In this document: positions 6,087 to 13,460 of the stretch, in pieces | How the letters are laid out: each line of letters begins with the position of its first letter | Position numbering within the stretch: position 1 is the first letter of the stretch | From: JAENVT01 sp040005915 | Lineage (GTDB): Bacteria > Actinomycetota > Acidimicrobiia > Acidimicrobiales > Ilumatobacteraceae | DNA: 20,269 bases | Direction of reading: 5' to 3' | Assembly: GCA_040005915.1 (NCBI GenBank) | Contig: JBDTYA010000035.1 | Span: forward strand, 1 to 20,269 | Notes under the pieces: generated by a model | The model's database searches: none | Told to the model about the DNA's origin: nothing | Seen by the model: the letters and a program-made list of their open reading frames with translations, nothing else | Made by a program: the position numbers and the translations under genes

Positions 6087-7978
6087 GCAGTGTCGGGCGG
6101 CCAGGGGAGGGTGGGGTAGCGCGCGTGCATCGCTGCGATCGCGTCGTCGGTGGCCATGTTGGTGAGGGCGATCATCGAGCCGCGCTGCACCCGATAGCGA
6201 CCGAGGACCTGAGTCACCAGCATCGCCTGGCCGCCACCTGCGGCGAGGCGCAGCCACAGGTCCCAGTCCTCCCAGCCGTAGACGAGGTCGTCGTCGGCGC
6301 GGTACCCGCCGAGACGTTCCCATGCCGACTTGCGGATCATCGACTGGGCGTCGATGTAGTTGGCGCGGCACAGGCGTTCGACATCCCATGCGAGCGCGCT
6401 GCGGATGTTGCGTTGGTCGCCGAAGTCTTCGAGGATCGCGTACGCGGCGTCGACGTCGGGATGTTCGTCGAGCGCGTCGGCGAGCTTGCGGAGACAGCTG
6501 GGATAGATCGTGTTGTCGGCGTCCATCACCATCACCAGCGGGGCACGAGCGTGTCCGAAGCCAGCGTTGCGGGCCGCAGCCAAACCCTCGTTCGCGTCCT
6601 TGGCGATCAGGGTGATCGGCAGTGCCGGATGACCGTGGACGAACTGTTGAACCACCGCCCGGCTGGCGTCGGTGGCATGGTCCTCGACGACGATGATCTC
6701 GAACTCGATGCCCTCGCTGGCGGCGATGCTGTCGAGGGTGTCGACGACGACGTCGGCGTAGTTGTACAGCGACACGACGACGCTGACCTCGGGTGCTGCG
6801 CTCGCGAACGCGGCTGACGCCGTCACGACGACGTGCTGCCTACTGCCGTGGGCGAGCTCGCAGGCCGCGGCATCGAGCCGCCGTAGGGCCTCGTTCTCGG
6901 CCATGGCCACACTCTTGGCTGCCACCAATGTCGGTAGGAACGGCCTGAACGGGCCGAGCCGCACCGGGTGCGGACCCTTGCTGAACCCGAGCCGCCACGT
7001 GCCTTTGCGAACAGCCGAAGAGGACGAATGTGCAACGACGTCGAGCAACACGTTCTGCTCGATCCGGTCGAGCACCGGCGCCAGCGAGTTGACCAGGGCG
7101 AGTTCGCCGAAGACCATTCGCCGCGCTGCACCGGCGATTTCTGAGCGACGTTCGTCGTCATCCAGCAACGCCTCGAGCACCGACGCAAGGTCATCGATCG
7201 AGGCGTCGACGAAGTGCAGGCCGGGCACCAGCGGCGTGTACCCCTCCGACGGTTCGGAGAGGAGGACGCAACCGGCGGCCATCGCCTCGACCGCCCGGGC
7301 CCATTCGAAGTACGGCGGATGGTGAGCGCCGGGCGTGCCGCTGTCGCTGCGATCACGATGGATGTTGACGAGCACCTTGGCCGTCGACAGCAGCCGATAC
7401 TTCTCATCGCCGAACACGGTCTGCGGCGTGGCCGCGTCGATGGGGCGGTCGACGCCGACGACGCGGATGTCGGCGTTCCGCCGCCACAGATGAGGAGCCA
7501 GGGCGGCCAGCGCAGCACCGCGGCGATCGTCGAGACCGCCCAGGAAGAGCACGTCGATCGGTCGGTCTGCATCGCCCGTGTCGACCTGCATCGACGGGAC
7601 GCCGCCGAGGCGAACCCTCTCGACTGCGACCCCCGCGTCGCGCAGTGCCTCGACGCCTTGCTGACTGATGTCGAGGGTCAGCAGGCCGCGCCGGCAGGCA
7701 TCGAGGGCGAGCTTGAACCACGACGTGCCGGGCTGCTCGGTGTTGAGGCAGATGCTCGCCGCGGCAGCGCGCTGCAACGACTCCCGCGGAGCCTCGAACA
7801 GCTCGAAGAACTCGTGTGGCGCGACGACGAGGTTGATCGAGCCGTCGGCGGCAGGCAGCCGATCACCGACGAGCTCGACGGAACGGCCGGTCAGCGCCGC
7901 GGCCTCGGCGATCCAACCGGCGATGTCGGTCATGAACTGGTTGCCGCGCTCGGCGACGAACACCTTGACCGGAGCCAC
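6077..7978 (-). CDS. Two-domain glycosyltransferase: CgeB-like GT + GT2 (copy A)
   Basis: A 633-residue cytoplasmic protein. Residues about 1-310 resemble the CgeB-like 'glycosyl transferases group 1' type: VFVAERGNQFM, NLVVAPHEFFELF, CLNTEQPGTSWF, and PPYFEWARAVEAMAAGCVLLSEPSEGY, a GT-B C-terminal nucleotide-sugar site. Residues about 394-600 are a complete GT2 domain with VSVVVSLYNYAD, EIIVVEDHATD, DADN as DxD (about 486-489) and GWEDWDLWLRL (about 567-577). Such a protein could add two sugars in sequence. It is clearly paralogous to the gene at 13461-15326 in domain order, motifs and the shared ending (YPTLPWP here, HPRLPWP there). The start is GTG 7978, 3 bases after the stop of the coiled-coil gene, so the two are probably co-translated. 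Donor sugars cannot be predicted. Confidence 0.92.
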   Translation of the reverse strand: MAPVKVFVAERGNQFMTDIAGWIAEAAALTGRSVELVGDRLPAADGSINLVVAPHEFFELFEAPRESLQRAAAASICLNTEQPGTSWFKLALDACRRGLLTLDISQQGVEALRDAGVAVERVRLGGVPSMQVDTGDADRPIDVLFLGGLDDRRGAALAALAPHLWRRNADIRVVGVDRPIDAATPQTVFGDEKYRLLSTAKVLVNIHRDRSDSGTPGAHHPPYFEWARAVEAMAAGCVLLSEPSEGYTPLVPGLHFVDASIDDLASVLEALLDDDERRSEIAGAARRMVFGELALVNSLAPVLDRIEQNVLLDVVAHSSSSAVRKGTWRLGFSKGPHPVRLGPFRPFLPTLVAAKSVAMAENEALRRLDAAACELAHGSRQHVVVTASAAFASAAPEVSVVVSLYNYADVVVDTLDSIAASEGIEFEIIVVEDHATDASRAVVQQFVHGHPALPITLIAKDANEGLAAARNAGFGHARAPLVMVMDADNTIYPSCLRKLADALDEHPDVDAAYAILEDFGDQRNIRSALAWDVERLCRANYIDAQSMIRKSAWERLGGYRADDDLVYGWEDWDLWLRLAAGGGQAMLVTQVLGRYRVQRGSMIALTNMATDDAIAAMHARYPTLPWPPDTAGD

Positions 7979-7981
7979 GCC

Positions 7982-8275
7982 TCACTGGCTCCGGGTGATG
8001 GAACGGATCGCCTTGCGCGGTGCCCTGCCGAGCTTGCGAACGGCACGACCGACGACGCCCGCCTTGTCGGGGTGATTGGCCCCCTCGGTCACCATTTGTC
8101 GCACGACGGCCCGCCGGCTGACGACCGTCGGCAGATCGGCCACCAGTTGACGAACCTCCTGCCGGCGCTGCAGCGATTCGGCGCGCAACTCGTCGATCTC
8201 GGCGCGCACGACATCGATCCGGCGGCGCAGTTCGGCGTTCTCGGAACGCAGTTGGTCGAGCTCCTCGGAAGACAC
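7982..8275 (-). CDS. Small coiled-coil protein with basic C-terminal tail (copy 2)
   Basis: A 97-residue protein starting at GTG 8275. Residues about 4-48 are a charged heptad-repeat coiled coil (ELDQLRSENAELRRRIDVV, then RAEIDELRAESLQRRQEVRQL). A linker follows, then a highly basic end (GRAVRKLGRAPRKAIRSITR). There is no ATG in frame nearby; GTG 8275 is chosen because a TATCTT -10 box lies exactly 7 bases upstream, predicting leaderless transcription. The gene ends 3 bases before the two-domain glycosyltransferase and would head the minus-strand transcript with it. The same size, coiled coil and basic tail occur in the other small genes of this locus. No catalytic motif. Role unknown; a scaffold or membrane-surface tether is plausible but unproven. 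Confidence 0.75.
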   Translation of the reverse strand: MSSEELDQLRSENAELRRRIDVVRAEIDELRAESLQRRQEVRQLVADLPTVVSRRAVVRQMVTEGANHPDKAGVVGRAVRKLGRAPRKAIRSITRSQ

Positions 8276-8282
8276 CGTGGTA

Positions 8283-8288
8283 AAGATA
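8283..8288 (-). promoter_or_regulatory. Leaderless -10 box TATCTT for the coiled-coil/glycosyltransferase operon
   Basis: Minus-strand TATCTT lies 7 bases before GTG 8275, in the short divergent region facing the gene at 8331. No -35 hexamer is convincing. Confidence 0.5.
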
Positions 8289-8330
8289 CGCCCGGATGTG
8301 CAGTCGCGATCGATCTCCGGAGCCACGGCC

Positions 8331-10496
8331 ATGACCGGCCGTGTCGCGGCAGTGCTTGTCGTCCCGCACGGGACACACCGCCCCGAACCCGTGGCAGACG
8401 CACTGCGCTCCCTGCACCCGGATTGGGAGGTCGGCGCGGTGTGGTGCGGCGACCCGTACTCGCGTCCGCAGCTCGACGGGGTCGACTGGCTCGACGGCGG
8501 TTCGTTCGATACTGCCGGGGAAGTGGCGATCGTCGCCGGTGACCCTGAGGTGGGGGAGTGGAATCGTGCGGTTGCTGCGGCCGCCGCATTGCTGGCCGGC
8601 GACGTGGACCGGGTCGTGATGCTGTGGGTCGGTTCGGTCGCGGTCTTGGGCGAGCTCGACCTGCTGGTCGACTCGGAACAACCGCTGACCTTGGTGGCGC
8701 GCGCTGTCGACCGGCTCCCCGGCGACGGACTCGTGCCCACAGAAGCCGACCTGATCGCCGCAGGGCCGTACAGCACCACGGCCGTTTCGATGACGGGCAA
8801 GCCGGTCGTGGTCTGGTTGGCCGCGCAGCTGACCGGTGGCGTCGGCGTCGGTCACCTGTTGGCCCGGGCAGCCCAGCTGTTCGGAGCCCACACCTGTGCC
8901 GCCGAGTCGATCGGGGTCGGTCCCTGGCGTTGGCCCGATGCCGAACCGGTGCTGCTCGACGTGCCGGCGTACGACACGACGACTCCATGGACGCTCGATG
9001 GGGGTGTGCAGCAACAGATGCGCATCGAGCTGTTGGGCCATCCGTCGCGTCAAACGGTGATGGAGCGTGCCTCCGCACAACTGGCCGGCGAACGGACTCA
9101 ACTGTGCCTGCCCGGCGGCATTGCCGTCGATCACATCATGAGGAGGGTCGTTGCAGATGCAACTGGTTGCCCACCGCCGTGGAGCGCGTCCGCAGAGTTT
9201 CGCGAGTGGCTTTCGCCACGGTATTGGCGGGCCCTCCATGAATCGCGCAGCGATCTGCAAGCGGTGTTCCCCGACCCCGGAGGCCGATCCGCCGAGGCGT
9301 TCCACCAATGGTGCCGTGGTGCGTTCTCGTTCGACGACGCACCATTTCTCCTGGCGACTCCCGACATCGAACGAAGCCCGCTGGTCGTCGCCGACACGCT
9401 CCGCGGCGACGGGCTCAACCTGGTCGGCTACCTGACTCGACAATCCGGCCTCAGCGACGTCGCCCGTCGAATCGGCGAAGGACTCTCGCGGGCCGGAATC
9501 GCTCGGAGCGAGATCGCCTCGCAACGCACGGCCAGCCCTTCCAACGGCACGTCCGCGGTCGCCAATCGGGTCGAGTTCACCAACTCGCTCTGCGTCGTCA
9601 CGGCTGACCAGTTCCCGTTCCTGGCCGAAGATTTTCCGGAGCTGTTCTCGAACACCCGCCGCATGATCGGCTACTGGTTCTGGGAGCTCGAGCACGTGCC
9701 ATTGCACATGCGCCAATCGATCGCGTTGGTCGACGAGATCTGGGCAGGCTCGCGATTCGTGACCGACGCGTTCGCCGCTGTGTCGCCTGTTCCTGTGCAC
9801 CACGTACCGATCCCGGTCGCCGAGCCGACACCATCGCACCGGTCCCGAGCGGACTTCCCGCTGCTGGCAGGCACTGGCGATCGTCCCATCTTCCTGACGG
9901 TGTTCGATCACCTCAGCGTGACCGAACGCAAGAATCCACTGGGCGTCATCGACGCATTCCGGCAAGCGTTCGCGCCGGGCGAGGGACCGTCGCTCGTGAT
10001 CAAGACGATGAACGGTCATCAGCGTTGGTCAAGCCATCTGCGCGTGCTCGCCGCGGCCGACGGACGAGACGACATCGTGGTGTGGGACGAGAACCTGCAA
10101 CGCGCCGACCAGATGGCGTTGGTCGCCATGGCCGACTGCATGGTGTCGCTGCACCGCAGCGAAGGGCTCGGTCTGCACCTCGCCGAGGCGATGTGGCTCG
10201 AGACGCCGACGATCGCAACCCGATACAGCGGCAACCTCGATTTCATGACCGACGACAATTCGTTGTTGGTCGATGCCGAGATGGTCAACATCGAGAACGG
10301 CGAGGGTGTCTATCCGGCCGTCGCCAAGTGGGCCGAGCCCGATCGCCGGCAGGCCGCGGCAGCGATGCGCAGGATCGCCGGCGACGCATCGTTGGCGGCG
10401 CGCCTCGGCGCGGCCGGGCGCCGGACGATGCAAGCGCAGCCGTCCCTCGCGGACACGGGTAGGTTGATCGGCCAACTGCTGCTCGGGAGGGAATGA
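8331..10496 (+). CDS. Two-module glycosyltransferase with C-terminal GT4 domain
   Basis: A 721-residue cytoplasmic protein. Residues about 360-721 form a GT4 (GT-B) domain: NLVGYLTRQSGLSDVARRIG (363-382) is the usual N-terminal glycine-containing acceptor-side motif, and HRSEGLGLHLAEAM (608-621) is the E-x7-E nucleotide-sugar motif (E611 and E619). Residues about 1-350 form a separate module with a GT-A-like first strand (VAAVLVVPHG) and WLSPRYWRALHESRSDLQ (293-310), a linker type I recall from actinobacterial GT4 fusions. No clear DxD is seen in it, so it may be inactive or a binding module. The frame is open upstream to a GTG at 8277, but ATG 8331 has GGAG 8 bases before it and starts directly at the first strand. 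It heads the plus-strand operon with two coiled-coil proteins and a GT2. Confidence 0.9.
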   Translation: MTGRVAAVLVVPHGTHRPEPVADALRSLHPDWEVGAVWCGDPYSRPQLDGVDWLDGGSFDTAGEVAIVAGDPEVGEWNRAVAAAAALLAGDVDRVVMLWVGSVAVLGELDLLVDSEQPLTLVARAVDRLPGDGLVPTEADLIAAGPYSTTAVSMTGKPVVVWLAAQLTGGVGVGHLLARAAQLFGAHTCAAESIGVGPWRWPDAEPVLLDVPAYDTTTPWTLDGGVQQQMRIELLGHPSRQTVMERASAQLAGERTQLCLPGGIAVDHIMRRVVADATGCPPPWSASAEFREWLSPRYWRALHESRSDLQAVFPDPGGRSAEAFHQWCRGAFSFDDAPFLLATPDIERSPLVVADTLRGDGLNLVGYLTRQSGLSDVARRIGEGLSRAGIARSEIASQRTASPSNGTSAVANRVEFTNSLCVVTADQFPFLAEDFPELFSNTRRMIGYWFWELEHVPLHMRQSIALVDEIWAGSRFVTDAFAAVSPVPVHHVPIPVAEPTPSHRSRADFPLLAGTGDRPIFLTVFDHLSVTERKNPLGVIDAFRQAFAPGEGPSLVIKTMNGHQRWSSHLRVLAAADGRDDIVVWDENLQRADQMALVAMADCMVSLHRSEGLGLHLAEAMWLETPTIATRYSGNLDFMTDDNSLLVDAEMVNIENGEGVYPAVAKWAEPDRRQAAAAMRRIAGDASLAARLGAAGRRTMQAQPSLADTGRLIGQLLLGRE

Positions 10497-10500
10497 CGCC

Positions 10501-10767
10501 ATGGGAGTTCGAAGCCAACTGAGCTGGCTCGTGAAGGGCGGCGGCGCGACGCAGTCGACGTTGCAAGCACTGACGACCGACCTCCAGGAGTTGCAGCGCA
10601 AGGTGTCGGCGATGGAGGACCACCTCAACACCATCGCCAAAGAACTGCCGTTGCTGCGTGACCGTCAGTACGACGAGTTCGACAAGGTTCGCATCGCGGT
10701 GGCCGGCGCCACCGACGATCTGATGAGCAGGGTCGAGGCGCTGAGACAGCAGATCGAGAAGTCGTGA
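10501..10767 (+). CDS. Small coiled-coil protein (copy 3)
   Basis: An 88-residue protein whose residues about 18-87 are mostly helical and heptad-like (LQALTTDLQELQRKVSAMED, later DDLMSRVEALRQQIEK). Unlike copies 1, 2, 4 and 5 it lacks a basic C-terminal tail; its N-terminus (MGVRSQLSWLVKGGG) carries the short amphipathic basic stretch instead. It starts 4 bases after the GT4 gene stop with GGGAGG about 10 bases upstream, and its stop overlaps the next gene's start as GTGA. The pair 10501/10764 may form a hetero-coiled coil (inference from adjacency). No known domain recognised. Confidence 0.78.
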   Translation: MGVRSQLSWLVKGGGATQSTLQALTTDLQELQRKVSAMEDHLNTIAKELPLLRDRQYDEFDKVRIAVAGATDDLMSRVEALRQQIEKS

Positions 10768-11054
10768 CGGTCGCGCCAGACACCCCGGCCGACCGACTTG
10801 CCCGTTGGACTGCGGCCGACGCAGCCATCGGTCTGGCGGCGGAGGGCGAGCAGCTGCGTGCCCAGTTGGCCGAGCGCATCGCCGAGACTGCCGATCTTCG
10901 GGCCCGCCTGGCGCAGCTGGGCAATCGGATCGCCCAGGTCGAATCGGAGAACGCCGAGTTCCGCCGGGTCGCCAGTCGGGTCCCGTTGCGCAGCTTCACC
11001 CGCCGCCTGTACCGCAAGGCGAGGTCGGTCGCTGCGGCACGGCGATCACGGTGA
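10764..11054 (+). CDS. Small coiled-coil protein with basic C-terminal tail (copy 4)
   Basis: A 96-residue protein starting at GTG 10764, overlapping the preceding stop by 4 bases. Residues about 26-75 form a regular heptad coiled coil (EGEQLRAQLAERIAETADLR, ARLAQLGNRIAQVESENAEF). The end is very basic (RSFTRRLYRKARSVAAARRS). Its TGA overlaps the GTG of the GT2 gene, again as GTGA, so four consecutive genes are linked tightly enough for translational coupling. The segment VPLRSFTRRLYRKAR recalls the S-x-x-x-R-x-T-x-P-L-R type ending that often follows coiled coils inside larger O-antigen glycosyltransferases (my recollection of those families). Function unknown. Confidence 0.8.
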   Translation: MTVAPDTPADRLARWTAADAAIGLAAEGEQLRAQLAERIAETADLRARLAQLGNRIAQVESENAEFRRVASRVPLRSFTRRLYRKARSVAAARRSR

Positions 11055-11827
11055 GCCTGGTCTCAGCCATCGTCCCTAGCATCGGGGCGACGGGCGTCGT
11101 CGCCGGCAAGCGGCGTACCTTCGTCGTTCAATCGGTACGCAGCGTGCTGGCGACGGCGGCGGTCGACATCGAAGTGATCGTCGTCGCCGGGTTGGAGATG
11201 CCTGTGACGACGGTCGACGAGCTCAGGAGCCTCGGCTCGCAAGTTCACATCGTCGACTACCACCAGGCGTTCAACTTCTCTGCGGTCGTCAACCTCGGCG
11301 CCGCCCATGCGACCGGCGAACACCTGCTGCTGCTGAACGACGACACAGAAGTGATCAGCGGCGACTGGCTCACCAAGATGCTCGATGCCTGCGGTCCCGG
11401 GGTCGGTGCAGTCGGCGCCAAGCTGCTGTTCGAGGACGGCGGCCTGCAGCACGCCGGCCACACATATCGCACCTCGCTCGACCACGTCGGGTTCGGCCTC
11501 CCCGGCGACAGCCCCGGCCGCCGCGACGTGTTGAGCCGGCGGCGAGAGGTCGCCGGAGTGACCGCGGCCTGCATGCTCACGCCCTTCGCCGTGTTCGACG
11601 CGGTCGGTGGTTTCACCGAGCTGCTGCCCGGCAACTACAACGACGTCGACTACTGCATGAAGGTGCGGATGGCCGGCTGGTCGATCGTCTACGAGCCCGC
11701 GGCTGCGCTGTACCACTTCGAATCGCAGTCACGCGTCGCCGGCATCCATCCCGAAGAGATCGAGTTGATCCAACGGAGATGGCTCACCCACCTCGTCGAC
11801 GACCCCTTCACCCCGGCCCACGTCTAG
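11051..11827 (+). CDS. GT2 glycosyltransferase, stand-alone form of a tandem-GT2 second domain
   Basis: A 258-residue GT-A enzyme. It matches the C-terminal domain of tandem O-antigen GT2 proteins: FNFSAVVNLGAAHATGEHLL, LLNDDTEVISGDWL with the DxD-type NDD, VGAVGAKLLFEDGGLQHAGH, VTAACMLTPFAVFDAVGGF, NYNDVDYCMKVRMAGW with the catalytic Asp region, and YEPAAALYHFESQSR. The start is GTG 11051, overlapping the preceding coiled-coil gene by 4 bases; the frame is open further upstream but only as the overlap of that gene. It is the last gene of the plus-strand operon, followed by a hairpin. All key residues look intact, in contrast to the matching domain in the gene at 11946. Donor and acceptor unknown. 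Confidence 0.93.
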   Translation: MSLVSAIVPSIGATGVVAGKRRTFVVQSVRSVLATAAVDIEVIVVAGLEMPVTTVDELRSLGSQVHIVDYHQAFNFSAVVNLGAAHATGEHLLLLNDDTEVISGDWLTKMLDACGPGVGAVGAKLLFEDGGLQHAGHTYRTSLDHVGFGLPGDSPGRRDVLSRRREVAGVTAACMLTPFAVFDAVGGFTELLPGNYNDVDYCMKVRMAGWSIVYEPAAALYHFESQSRVAGIHPEEIELIQRRWLTHLVDDPFTPAHV

Positions 11828-11847
11828 CGCGGGTCCCCCACCCGTTG

Positions 11848-11885
11848 CGTTTGTGAGCCCGCGCCCCGCATCGGGTCCGCAAACG
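11848..11885. terminator. Bidirectional hairpin between convergent glycosyltransferase genes
   Basis: CGTTTGTGAGCCCG (11848-11861) can pair with CGGGTCCGCAAACG (11872-11885) around a 10-base loop: 11 Watson-Crick pairs, 2 G-U pairs and 1 mismatch. It lies in the 118-base gap between two convergent stops. No T-tract follows on either strand, so it would be a non-canonical terminator. An alternative pairing of TGCGTTTG (11846-11853) with CAAACGCA (11887-11894) also exists. Confidence 0.5.
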
Positions 11886-11899
11886 TCAAACGCAGGTGT

Positions 11900-11932
11900 C
11901 CGAGGCGGTGCCGAGGCGGTGCCGAGGCCTGG
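11900..11932. repeat. Tandem 11-base repeat
   Basis: CCGAGGCGGTG occurs twice exactly (11900-11910 and 11911-11921) and a third time with three changes (11922-11932, CCGAGGCCTGG), just past the stop of the minus-strand GT2 gene. No function is evident; slippage is the simplest origin. Confidence 0.7.
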
Positions 11933-11945
11933 TGGTGAAGCGGGC

Positions 11946-13421
11946 TCAGCGGTCGATCGGCACGACTTGGTCGAAGCGGGCGTAGGGGGTCCACACCGTG
12001 CGCGCCCCGGTGGCCGCGAGGGCGCTCGACAGGGCCCGGCCGGCGGCGTCGAAGCCGCCATTGGCGCGGTCACGGCACTCGCGCCAATGGCTCGCCGACA
12101 CCGCCGCGGCAGCGAGGGAGACATGGGTGCACTCGCGTTCGATCAGCAGGTCGTTGCCGGAACTGCGCGTCGTCACGGCGAGGCCTTCCAACTCGTACCA
12201 GCGGTAGTTGGGCACGTCCCAGCCGGCGTGCACGACCGTCTCGTTGTCGTCGCCGATCATCGAGCCGACCAGGCCGGTACCGGGGGAGCGGGCCAGGCCG
12301 GCCATCGTCTCCAGCCAGTCGGGGGTCAGGTCGGATCGGGGCACGAGCCCGGGTGCGACCGAGACCAGGACCTCGCACGGGTAGCTGTTGAATGCCCGGT
12401 CGAGCGCGGTGGCGATCGACCAGTCGGCAGGCACGGGCAGCATCTCCCAACGGTCGCCGGCGGCTTCGTCGAGCAGCCCGACCAACTCCTCGGGAAGGCC
12501 TGCGGCGTAGGCGACGACCAACCGGACGTTCGGATGCGTGGTGCGCAGCGCGGCGATGGTCTCCGCCGCCGCGAGCCGGTAGGGCCGCGCTGCACCACCT
12601 TCGGCGCGGGTCGGCACGACCACCGTGATGGGCGTGCCGGCGGGCAGCGATCGCACGAGGCGATAGGTGCCCTCGACCGGGCCGTGGACGACGGTGGCAC
12701 CGAGCCCCAGCCGATCGCACTGCTCCTGCACCGCGGCAAGCCCGCGGGCGACCGCGTTGTTCAGCGAGGAGCTGGCCCGCGATACCGACGTGGAGATGTT
12801 GCGCCAGTGGTACGAGAGGAACGGGACGTGCACCACCCGACGGCCCCGTGCCGTGATCAACTCCGTCGCCCGCAGGATCAGATCATGATCCTGCGACCCG
12901 TCGAAGCCGGTGCGAAACCCGCCGACGTCGGTGACGACGTCGTGACGCAGCACCGAGAGGTGGCAGGTGTACATCGATGACCGGAACCGCTCGGGCGACC
13001 AGTCGGGCTTCAGGAAGTGCGCGGACTCGCGGCCATCGGCCAGAACGTGAGCCTCGTCGCTGTAGAGGTAGTCGACATCGCTCGTCGAATCGATGGTCGC
13101 TGCCATCCGCTCGAGGGCCGTCGGCACCAGACGATCGTCGTGATCGAGCAACGCGATGAACTCGCCGCGGGCCATTGCCAACGCGTCGTTGGACGCGGCC
13201 ACGATCCCACCGTTGGTCCGGCGATGCTGCACACGGATCCGCGCGTCGCGACCGCTGAGTGCTTCGAGTGCGTCGTGCACTTCCGGCCGTGTCGAACAAT
13301 CGTCGACGGCGCACCACTCCCAGTCGGCGAACGTCTGCGACATCACGCTGTCGACGCACGACAGGAAGGCCCCGAGCGGCGGGTCGTAGACGGGGGTGAT
13401 GATCGAGAATCGGGGAGTGAT
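11946..13421 (-). CDS. Tandem GT2 glycosyltransferase with a degenerate second domain
   Basis: About 492 residues. The first domain is an intact GT2: FSIITPVYDPPLGAF, WEWCAVDDCSTRPE, GGIVAASNDALAMARGEFIA followed by LLDHDDRLVP (DHD as DxD), and GFRTGFDGSQDHDLILRATE. The second domain, from about ITVVVPTRAE, aligns by eye with the second domain of tandem O-antigen GT2 proteins (GTGLVGSMIGDDNETVVHAG, then TVWTPYARF) but has VAPGLVP in place of the DxD region and FDAAGRALSS in place of the DVDFC region, so it is probably not catalytic. No ATG, GTG or TTG occurs in frame near the expected N-terminus. The nearest in-frame ATG upstream is at 13520, inside the divergent gene. An ATC at 13421 sits 8 bases after a TAGCAT box and is given here as the tentative start. 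Monocistronic on the minus strand. Confidence 0.85.
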   Translation of the reverse strand: MTPRFSIITPVYDPPLGAFLSCVDSVMSQTFADWEWCAVDDCSTRPEVHDALEALSGRDARIRVQHRRTNGGIVAASNDALAMARGEFIALLDHDDRLVPTALERMAATIDSTSDVDYLYSDEAHVLADGRESAHFLKPDWSPERFRSSMYTCHLSVLRHDVVTDVGGFRTGFDGSQDHDLILRATELITARGRRVVHVPFLSYHWRNISTSVSRASSSLNNAVARGLAAVQEQCDRLGLGATVVHGPVEGTYRLVRSLPAGTPITVVVPTRAEGGAARPYRLAAAETIAALRTTHPNVRLVVAYAAGLPEELVGLLDEAAGDRWEMLPVPADWSIATALDRAFNSYPCEVLVSVAPGLVPRSDLTPDWLETMAGLARSPGTGLVGSMIGDDNETVVHAGWDVPNYRWYELEGLAVTTRSSGNDLLIERECTHVSLAAAAVSASHWRECRDRANGGFDAAGRALSSALAATGARTVWTPYARFDQVVPIDR

Positions 13422-13429
13422 GGTCGTCG

Positions 13430-13435
13430 ATGCTA
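13430..13435 (-). promoter_or_regulatory. Candidate -10 box TAGCAT for the tandem GT2 gene
   Basis: Minus-strand TAGCAT is 8 bases before the ATC at 13421, mirroring the spacing of the plus-strand box 13447-13452. The two divergent candidate start codons are only 39 bases apart. Confidence 0.35.
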
Positions 13436-13446
13436 ACGACCACTGG

Positions 13447-13452
13447 TACTGT
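13447..13452 (+). promoter_or_regulatory. Leaderless -10 box TACTGT for the two-domain glycosyltransferase
   Basis: TACTGT fits TANNNT and ends 8 bases before ATG 13461, placing the transcript start at or one base before the start codon. No ribosome binding site precedes the ATG, which agrees with leaderless expression. Confidence 0.5.
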
Positions 13453-13460
13453 GACGCCCG

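Noticed and set aside
8277..8330. Upstream extension of the GT4 gene to GTG 8277
   Set aside because: It would overlap the divergent leaderless promoter and add 18 residues before the first beta strand; ATG 8331 has a GGAG site 8 bases upstream.
7863..10019. 718-codon minus-strand frame opposite the GT4 gene
   Set aside because: No recognisable motif; mirrors the GT4 gene, and its end overlaps the coiled-coil and CgeB-like coding regions in another frame.
12883..13443. GTG at 13443 as the start of the tandem GT2
   Set aside because: It is in a different frame from the GT2 domain and yields a His/Pro/Arg-rich shadow protein; using it would require a frameshift.
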